Assembly (NCBI GenBank): GCA_019911965.1
Contig: JAIOJF010000042.1
Span: 124,001-188,000, forward strand
Direction: 5' to 3'
Source: Paracoccaceae bacterium
Lineage (GTDB): Bacteria > Pseudomonadota > Alphaproteobacteria > Rhodobacterales > Rhodobacteraceae
Length of the DNA: 64,000 nucleotides
Part shown: piece after piece, positions 58,220 to 64,000 of the stretch
Layout: each line of letters starts with the position of its first letter
Numbering within the stretch: the first letter of the stretch is position 1
Program-made: the position numbers and the translations under genes
The notes under the pieces: model-generated
Seen by the model: the letters and a program-made list of their open reading frames with translations, nothing else
The model's database searches: none
Told to the model about the DNA's origin: nothing

Positions 58220-58344
58220 TCCCGCCCTCCCCCTGCTCGCGGGGTCGAAAACCGAAGTTCCGATCCGCCCAGGCGTCGTTTCCGGGCAAGCCAAGTCGTT
58301 TGCCGCCCGTCATCAAGGATGCGGGATAGTAACGGGAGCAGGCG

Positions 58345-60771
58345 ATGAAAACGACAACGCGGGTGGTGGTGATCGGCGGCGGGGTTGTCGGCTGTTCGGT
58401 TCTCTATCACCTGACCAAGCTCGGCTGGTCGGACGTGATGCTGGTGGAACGCTCGGAACTGACCTCCGGCTCCACCTGGCACGCGGCGGGCGGCTTTCAC
58501 ACCCTGAACGGCGATACCAACATGGCGGCGCTGCAGGGCTACACGATCCGCCTTTACAAGGAGCTTGAGGCGATCACCGGCATGTCCTGCGGGCTGCATC
58601 ATGTCGGCGGCGTGACGCTGGCCGACACGCCCGAACGGCTGGACATGTTCAAGGCCGAACGCGCCAAGCACCGCTTCATGGGGCTGGAAACCGAGATCAT
58701 TGGCCCCGAGGAGATCCGCAAACTGGCCCCGATCACCAATATCGACGGCGTTCTTGGCGGCCTATACGACCCGCTTGACGGGCATCTGGACCCGTCGGGC
58801 ACCACCCATGCCTATGCCAGGGCGGCGCGGATGGCGGGGGCCGAGATTGTCCTGCGCAATCCGGTGCGCGAGACCAACCAGCGCGCCGACGGCACCTGGG
58901 ACGTGGTGACGGAACTGGGCACGATCCATGCCGAACATGTGGTCAATGCCGGTGGCCTCTGGGCGCGGGAAGTGGCGGCGATGGCGGGGGTTTACCTGCC
59001 GCTGCATCCGATGGAACACCAGTATATCGTGACCGAGGATATCCCCGAAATCATCGCCATGATCGAGGCGGGCGGCGAGCATCCGCATGTGATGGATCCG
59101 GGCGGCGAAAGCTACCTGAGGCAAGAGGGCAAGGGCCTGTGCATCGGCTTCTATGAACAGCCCTGCAGGCCCTGGGCGGTGGACGGCACGCCGGCGGATT
59201 TCGGCCATGAATTGCTGCCCGACAACCTGGACAAGATCGAGGATTCCATCGCATTCGCCTATAAACGCTTCCCGATCCTGGAACGCGCCGGGGTGAAAAC
59301 CGTGATCCACGGCCCGTTCACCTTCGCACCGGACGGCAATCCGCTGGTCGGCCCGATTCCCGGCATGCGCAACTACTGGTCAGCGGCGGGTGTGATGGCG
59401 GGGTTCAGCCAGGGCGGCGGTGTCGGGCTGATGCTGGCGCAATGGATGATCGAGGGCGAGACCGAGCGCGACACGATCGCGATGGATGTCGCGCGGTTCG
59501 GCGACTGGATCACCCCCGGCTATACCCGCCCGAAAGTGGTCGAGAATTACCAGCGCCGGTTTTCCGTCAATTACCCGAACGAGGAATTGCCGGCGTGTCG
59601 CCCGTTCCGCACCACCCCCGCCTATGATATCTGGGAGCGCCAGAACGCGGTGTTCGGTGCGTCCTACGGCATGGAGGCGGTCAATTATTTCGCCTTGCCC
59701 GGCGAACCGAGGTTCGAGGATCCATCCTTCCGGCGCTCGAATGCCTGGCAGGCGGTGAAGGGCGAGGTGCTGGCGGTGCGCAATGGCGTCGGCATCAACG
59801 AGGTGCATAATTTCGGCAAATACCGCGTTACCGGGCGGGATGCGCGGGCCTGGCTGGACCGGATCATGGCCGGGCGGGTGCCGAAGGCCGGTCGCATCAG
59901 CCTGACGCCGATGCTGTCGGCGAAGGGGCGGCTGATCGGCGATTTCACCATCACGTGCCTGTCGGAAACCGAGTTCAGGTTGACTGCGAGCTATGGCGCG
60001 CAAGCCTTTCATATGCGGTGGTTTTTGCAGAACCTGCCTGTCGATGGTGTGGCGGTTGAAAACACTTCGGACAGTCTGATCGGCTTTCAGATTGCCGGGC
60101 CGAAAGCGCGGGATTTGCTGGCGCGCACGACCCGGGCGGATGTGTCCAACACGGCGTTCCGCTTCATGGATGCGCGCCGCCTGACCATCGGCATGTGCGA
60201 TTGCCTGGTGCAGCGCGTCAGCTATACCGGCGATCTGGGTTACGAGATTTTCACCGATACCGCCAGCCAGCGCGCGCTTTATGCCACGCTGGCCGAGGCG
60301 GGCGCGGATCTGGGGCTGCGCCCGTTCGGGATGCGGGCGATGATGTCGTTGCGGCTGGACCGGTTCTTCGGGTCATGGGGGCGCGAGTTTTCGCCCGATT
60401 ACACGCCCTGCGAAACCGGCATGGACCGCTTCATCGCCTGGAACAAGGACGCCGACTGGATCGGCAAGGCCCCCGCGCTGGCGGAAAAGGCCGCCGGTGC
60501 GGCGCGGCGTCTATGCGCCTTCGAGGTCGATGCCGACGACGCCGATGTCGTGGCGTACGAGCCGATCTGGCTGGAGGGCAAGGTGGTCGGCTTCTGCACG
60601 TCGGGCGGCTATTCGCATTATGCGGAAAAATCCATCGGCCTTGGCTTCGTGCCTGCGGACCGGGCCGTTGCAGGGCTGGAAGTGGAGATCGAAATCCTGG
60701 GTCAGATGCGCAAGGCGCGGCTGATCACCACGCCCTTGTTTGATCCCGAGCGGTCCCGCATGACAGAGTGA
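58345..60771 (+). CDS. FAD-dependent dimethylglycine/sarcosine dehydrogenase-like protein with GcvT domain
   Basis: The 808-residue protein is built like dimethylglycine dehydrogenase. The FAD turn VVVIGGGVVGCSVLYHL is at the N-terminus, and the His in SGSTWHAAGGFH (near residue 50) matches the covalent flavin site of the family. GcvT/aminomethyltransferase-type domains follow (about 430-800, KGRLIGDFTITCLSETEFRL near 530 and GDLGYEIFTD near 631) for passing one-carbon units to tetrahydrofolate. It oxidises N-methyl groups in glycine betaine breakdown. Which N-methyl amine is used is not certain. It stands alone, with no soxBDAG genes. Confidence 0.87.
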   Translation: MKTTTRVVVIGGGVVGCSVLYHLTKLGWSDVMLVERSELTSGSTWHAAGGFHTLNGDTNMAALQGYTIRLYKELEAITGMSCGLHHVGGVTLADTPERLDMFKAERAKHRFMGLETEIIGPEEIRKLAPITNIDGVLGGLYDPLDGHLDPSGTTHAYARAARMAGAEIVLRNPVRETNQRADGTWDVVTELGTIHAEHVVNAGGLWAREVAAMAGVYLPLHPMEHQYIVTEDIPEIIAMIEAGGEHPHVMDPGGESYLRQEGKGLCIGFYEQPCRPWAVDGTPADFGHELLPDNLDKIEDSIAFAYKRFPILERAGVKTVIHGPFTFAPDGNPLVGPIPGMRNYWSAAGVMAGFSQGGGVGLMLAQWMIEGETERDTIAMDVARFGDWITPGYTRPKVVENYQRRFSVNYPNEELPACRPFRTTPAYDIWERQNAVFGASYGMEAVNYFALPGEPRFEDPSFRRSNAWQAVKGEVLAVRNGVGINEVHNFGKYRVTGRDARAWLDRIMAGRVPKAGRISLTPMLSAKGRLIGDFTITCLSETEFRLTASYGAQAFHMRWFLQNLPVDGVAVENTSDSLIGFQIAGPKARDLLARTTRADVSNTAFRFMDARRLTIGMCDCLVQRVSYTGDLGYEIFTDTASQRALYATLAEAGADLGLRPFGMRAMMSLRLDRFFGSWGREFSPDYTPCETGMDRFIAWNKDADWIGKAPALAEKAAGAARRLCAFEVDADDADVVAYEPIWLEGKVVGFCTSGGYSHYAEKSIGLGFVPADRAVAGLEVEIEILGQMRKARLITTPLFDPERSRMTE

Positions 60772-60790
60772 GCGGCAGAGGGGCGCGCGC

Positions 60791-61084
60791 TTACCGCGAA
60801 CAGGCGCGTGCCCGGGCAACGCAGAACCACAATCTGTCGACCTGCTTGCACTTGATCGAGGTACGCTTGGCGTTCTGCCAATAGGCATAGCCGGGGCCGT
60901 ATTTCGCTCCGGCATTGAAGCCCCAGGTCCGTTCCGCCTTGTCCTTGATCAGGCTGCGCCGGTTCTCGTCGGCATGTACTGCCCCGACCGTGACCGACAG
61001 ATAATCCTTCTCGCAGGTCTTTGCGTCGGCACTTGCCCCGAGAACAAGGGCGGTTGCGGCAATGGCCAGTGTTTTCCGGTTCAT
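60791..61084 (-). CDS. Small secreted cysteine-containing protein A
   Basis: A 97-residue protein with a signal peptide (MNRKTLAIAATALVLGASAD, cut near DAK) and four cysteines in the mature part (KTCEK, SIKCKQ, WFCVARARAC). The C-terminal half YAYWQNAKRTSIKCK...RLWFCVARARACSR is shared with the neighbouring gene of exactly the same length, which shows that they are paralogues. No family is recognised; export and cysteine pairs suggest a disulfide-bonded periplasmic or extracellular protein. Confidence 0.72.
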   Translation of the reverse strand: MNRKTLAIAATALVLGASADAKTCEKDYLSVTVGAVHADENRRSLIKDKAERTWGFNAGAKYGPGYAYWQNAKRTSIKCKQVDRLWFCVARARACSR

Positions 61085-61101
61085 CCCGTATCTCCGATCA
61101 A

Positions 61102-61395
61102 TCAGGGACGGCAGGGTCGCGCCCGGGCATAGCATTTGTAAAGCCGCCCGCGTCTTTCGCAGGTAAAGCCCTTGTCGACAGCGTTTTCCCAATTGGCATA
61201 GCGGATGCCCAGCGACACCGAAACCGCCGTCCCCCAGCTGATCACCGCCGCATCCTTGGCCACGTCCTGATAGCGCCCGGTCAGGATCGGCGCGTTCGAG
61301 CCTTCATAGGCCGTGCCGTGGCATTGCTTGGCGCTGGCTGCCACTGGCAACGCCAGCATAGCTGCGGCGGCGACGGCAATCATGGTCTTGGTCAT
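61102..61395 (-). CDS. Small secreted cysteine-containing protein B
   Basis: The 97-residue paralogue of the neighbouring gene has a signal peptide (MTKTMIAVAAAAMLALPVAA, cut near SAK) and the same C-terminal pattern: YANWENAVDKGFTCE, then RLYKCYARARPCRP. Four cysteines are kept at corresponding positions. ATG 61395 is preferred because GGGAAG is then six bases upstream; the other ATG is one codon earlier. Only 17 bases separate the two genes, so they are probably co-transcribed and arose by tandem duplication. Confidence 0.72.
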   Translation of the reverse strand: MTKTMIAVAAAAMLALPVAASAKQCHGTAYEGSNAPILTGRYQDVAKDAAVISWGTAVSVSLGIRYANWENAVDKGFTCERRGRLYKCYARARPCRP

Positions 61396-61531
61396 CATGG
61401 CTTCCCTTTGTCCGGTTTGCCGCCAGCCTAGACGATTTTGCCCGCCAGCCAAGCCCCCCGCCCCCATATCGGCCAATCATCGCGCAGGGCTTTCCCTTCA
61501 GGCATGAATATTTTAATCTTGAAATGTTGTC

Positions 61532-61556
61532 TGATTGCGGTAGTCTCGCACAATCA
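61532..61556. promoter_or_regulatory. Candidate operator upstream of the monooxygenase/reductase fusion
   Basis: TGATTG (61532-61537) and CAATCA (61551-61556) form a 6-bp inverted repeat with 13 bases between, 27 bases before the start codon. The binding factor is unknown and the match could be chance. Confidence 0.3.
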
Positions 61557-61582
61557 CGAGTCGATATCCGGGGGGAATCAGG

Positions 61583-63865
61583 ATGAAGATCGCATGTCTC
61601 GGCGGCGGCCCGGCGGGGCTGTATTTCGCCATCTCGATGAAATTGCGCGATGCCAGCCACGATGTGACCGTGATCGAACGCAACAAGGCCGATGATACGT
61701 TCGGCTGGGGCGTGGTGCTGTCGGATGACGCGCTGGAGAACATGCAAGAAAACGATCCGGTCAGCACGAACGCGATCCGCGATCATTTCGCCTATTGGGA
61801 CGATATCGCGCTGATCTATCAGGGCCAGCGGCTGGTATCCGGCGGGCATGGCTTTGCCGGTATCGGCAGGAAGCAGATGCTGATCATCCTGCAGGCCCGC
61901 GCCCGCGAACTGGGTGTCAATCTGGTGTTCGAGACAATCTTCAAATCGGCCGAGGAATACCGCCACGACTACGATCTGGTGGTCGCAGCCGACGGTATCA
62001 ATTCCGCCGTGCGCCAGGAATACGCGGCCGCGTTCCAGCCCGATATCGACACACGCCTGTGCAAGTTCATCTGGCTGGGCACGCACCAGAAATTCGACGA
62101 CGCCTTCACCTTCATCTTCGAGGAAACCGAACACGGCTGGATGTGGATCCATGCCTATCAGTTCGACCACAATACCGCGACGGTGATCGTGGAATGCCTG
62201 CAACCGACCTGGGACGCCTGGGGCTTCGAGGCGATGACCAAGGAAGAAACCGTCGAGACCTGCCGGCGGATTTTCGCGGATCATCTGGGCGGGCACAAGC
62301 TGATGTCGAACGCGGCGCATCTGCGCGGCTCGGCGGTGTGGATGAATTTCCCGCGGGTGATCTGCGGCCAGTGGCATCATGAAAACGTCGTGCTTATGGG
62401 CGATGCAGCGGCGACGGGGCATTTCTCGATCGGCTCGGGCTCCAGGCTGGCGTTTGATTCTGCGATTTCGCTGGCGACATATCTGCATTCCGAACCGGAC
62501 ATGCACCGCGCCTTTGAACGCTATCAGGAGGAACGCCGACTTGAGGTGTTGCGCCTGCAATCGGCGGCGCGCAACTCGCTGGAATGGTTCGAGGAAGTGG
62601 AACGCTACCTTGGCATGGACCCGGTGCAGTTGAACTACTCGCTGCTGACGCGCAGCCAGCGGATCAGCCACGAAAACCTGCGCCTGCGCGATCCGAAATT
62701 CGTGGAGACCGCAGAACGCTGGTTCAACCGCCAGGCCGGGATCGAGTCTGCGCGTGCGCCGATGTTCGCGCCGTTCAGGCTGCGGGACATGGAATTGAAA
62801 AACCGCGTCGTCGTCTCGCCGATGGCGCAATACAAGGCGTTTGATGGCTGTCCGCAGGACTGGCATCTGGTGCATTTGGGCGAACGTGCCAAGGGCGGGG
62901 CCGGTCTGGTCTATGCCGAGATGACCAGCCCCACGCCCGATGGCCGCATCACCCCCGCCTGCCCCGGCCTCTATGCCCCGGACCACGAGGCCGCCTGGAA
63001 GCGCATCACCGATTTCGTGCATGCCGAGACGGGGGCGAAGATGGCGATGCAGATCGGCCATGCCGGGCGCAAGGCCTCGACACGGGTTGGCTGGGAAGGC
63101 GACAACAAGCCGCTTGCGGATGGCAACTGGCCGATCATCGCGCCATCGCCCCTGCCCTGGTCGGGCGAAAATCAGGTGCCACGGGAAATGACCCGCGCCG
63201 ATATGGATCGCATCCGCGATGCCTTTGTCAGCGCCACCGAAATGGCGGATCGTGCGGGCTTTGATATGGTCGAGCTGCACGCCGCGCATGGCTATCTGAT
63301 TTCCTCCTTCATCACGCCGCTCAGCAATCAGCGGCGCGATGAATACGGCGGGAGCCTGGAAAATCGCATGCGCTATCCGCTGGAGGTGTTTGCGGCGATG
63401 CGCGGCGCCTGGCCCGAAGGCAAGCCGATGTCGGTGCGCATCAGTGCCAATGACTGGGTCGGCGAGGATGGCATAACGCCGGCGGACGCGGTGGAAATCG
63501 CGCGGATGTTCAGCGCCGCCGGGGCCGATATCATCGATGTCTCCGCCGGTCAGACCACGACCAAGGCGCAGCCGGTCTATGGCCGGATGTTCCAGACACC
63601 GTTTTCCGATCGTATCCGCAACGAGGCCGGTCTGGCGACGATGGCGGTTGGCAATATCTACGAGCCGGATCACGTCAATTCGATCCTGATGGCGGGCCGG
63701 GCCGATCTGGTTTGCCTTGCCCGCCCGCATCTGGCTGACCCATACTGGACATTGCACGCCGCCGCCGAACTCGGCGACGAAACGGAAAGCTGGCCGCTGC
63801 CCTATCTGGCCGGGCGCGATCAGTTGTTCCGCCTGAAAGAACGCGAAAAGGAAATCAGGGTATGA
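61583..63865 (+). CDS. FAD monooxygenase / Old Yellow Enzyme fusion (2-aminobenzoyl-CoA or salicylyl-CoA type)
   Basis: The 760-residue protein joins two enzymes. Residues 1 to about 380 form an aromatic FAD monooxygenase ([12 protein letters not shown] at the N-terminus, [20 protein letters not shown] near 267). From about 391 on there is an Old Yellow Enzyme domain ([31 protein letters not shown] near 492, [20 protein letters not shown] near 566). This is the layout of 2-aminobenzoyl-CoA monooxygenase/reductase, which hydroxylates and reduces the CoA-bound ring in aerobic anthranilate breakdown, and of proteins named salicylyl-CoA 5-hydroxylase. The next gene (SDR) overlaps by four bases. 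Confidence 0.88.
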   Translation: MKIACLGGGPAGLYFAISMKLRDASHDVTVIERNKADDTFGWGVVLSDDALENMQENDPVSTNAIRDHFAYWDDIALIYQGQRLVSGGHGFAGIGRKQMLIILQARARELGVNLVFETIFKSAEEYRHDYDLVVAADGINSAVRQEYAAAFQPDIDTRLCKFIWLGTHQKFDDAFTFIFEETEHGWMWIHAYQFDHNTATVIVECLQPTWDAWGFEAMTKEETVETCRRIFADHLGGHKLMSNAAHLRGSAVWMNFPRVICGQWHHENVVLMGDAAATGHFSIGSGSRLAFDSAISLATYLHSEPDMHRAFERYQEERRLEVLRLQSAARNSLEWFEEVERYLGMDPVQLNYSLLTRSQRISHENLRLRDPKFVETAERWFNRQAGIESARAPMFAPFRLRDMELKNRVVVSPMAQYKAFDGCPQDWHLVHLGERAKGGAGLVYAEMTSPTPDGRITPACPGLYAPDHEAAWKRITDFVHAETGAKMAMQIGHAGRKASTRVGWEGDNKPLADGNWPIIAPSPLPWSGENQVPREMTRADMDRIRDAFVSATEMADRAGFDMVELHAAHGYLISSFITPLSNQRRDEYGGSLENRMRYPLEVFAAMRGAWPEGKPMSVRISANDWVGEDGITPADAVEIARMFSAAGADIIDVSAGQTTTKAQPVYGRMFQTPFSDRIRNEAGLATMAVGNIYEPDHVNSILMAGRADLVCLARPHLADPYWTLHAAAELGDETESWPLPYLAGRDQLFRLKEREKEIRV

Positions 63866-64000
63866 GCATACATCAAGGACGCCACGCATTGGTTACCGGC
63901 GGAGGCACCGGCATCGGCGAGGCCATCGCGCTGGCACTGGCCGCCGAGGGGGCGGAGGTTACGATCACGGGTCGCCGGCCCGAGGCGCTGGCCGATACGG
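63862..64000 (+). CDS. Short-chain dehydrogenase/reductase, N-terminus only
   Basis: Only 46 residues are in the window: [20 protein letters not shown], continuing [20 protein letters not shown]. The TGxxxGIG cofactor motif identifies an SDR that binds NAD(P). Its ATG overlaps the stop of the monooxygenase/reductase fusion by four bases, so it is probably the next enzyme of the same aromatic-CoA pathway. Catalytic Tyr/Lys lie beyond the window. Confidence 0.85.
   Translation, partial: MSIHQGRHALVTGGGTGIGEAIALALAAEGAEVTITGRRPEALADT

Noticed and set aside
61304-63889. An 861-codon open frame on the minus strand
   Set aside because: It mirrors the monooxygenase/reductase fusion and has shadow-type composition with no recognisable domain.

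Overview
This window looks like a chromosomal segment of a Rhodobacterales alphaproteobacterium (Roseobacter/Rhodobacter type). The evidence is high GC content, a C4-pathway 5-aminolevulinate synthase (HemA), the F1-ATPase inhibitor zeta subunit, an alphaproteobacterial LexA box (GAAC-N7-GAAC) at lexA, a TRAP transporter, a dimethylglycine-dehydrogenase-like enzyme, a split cobalamin-dependent methionine synthase and a fused aminobenzoyl-CoA-type monooxygenase/reductase. I saw no tRNA, rRNA, CRISPR array, prophage, transposase or plasmid replication gene. Most genes are core metabolism or housekeeping, in tight operons with many 1-4 base overlaps.

Layout. 1-3265: an edge-truncated gene, then four coupled genes (two DUF1538 membrane proteins, a PII-like protein, a CBS-pair protein) and a secreted DUF1194 protein. 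3333-9912: comEC facing gltX, then gltA, purB and a small membrane ORF with an apparent frameshift. 9981-12401: an MprF-like protein and the ATP synthase zeta inhibitor. 12593-15330: purC, purS, a zinc alcohol dehydrogenase inserted into the cluster, purQ. 15396-18518: a DctB/DctD-like two-component pair whose regulator has lost GAFTGA. 18571-21792 (minus): sufE, homocysteine methyltransferase, corrinoid protein, a small membrane protein and DUF1638, consistent with a split methionine synthase.

21951-28715: a lipoprotein, rnd, an ornithine-cyclodeaminase-like gene coupled to an ilvD-type dehydratase, and a minus-strand fccAB-like sulfide dehydrogenase pair with a possible operator. 29060-37000: an M20 peptidase, the rodZ-like/ispG/DUF1499 operon, hemA, a MarR-type regulator, and sdhE/ROK kinase/XRE regulator. 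37028-43616: aspartate aminotransferase, two unknown proteins, a DHA2-type MFS exporter, an Lrp/AsnC regulator facing an orphan sulfite-reductase half-domain protein and ferredoxin-NADP reductase, and an ArsC-family protein. 43825-48253: TRAP operon (dctP, dctQ, dctM) with a coupled aminotransferase.

48320-58219: ppiD-like gene and trpE, an array of octanucleotide repeats, a divergent polysaccharide deacetylase, then trpG-trpD-trpC-moaC-moeA and lexA under its own LexA-box promoter. 58345-64000: a dimethylglycine-dehydrogenase-like flavoprotein, two tandem small secreted cysteine-containing paralogues, the monooxygenase/Old-Yellow-Enzyme fusion and the start of an SDR gene that runs off the window.

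I did not find one large, plainly new system. The best leads are the DUF1538/PII-like/CBS operon, the GAFTGA-less DctD, the orphan half-domain beside fpr, the octamer repeat tract, the dehydrogenase embedded in the pur operon and the paired secreted proteins.
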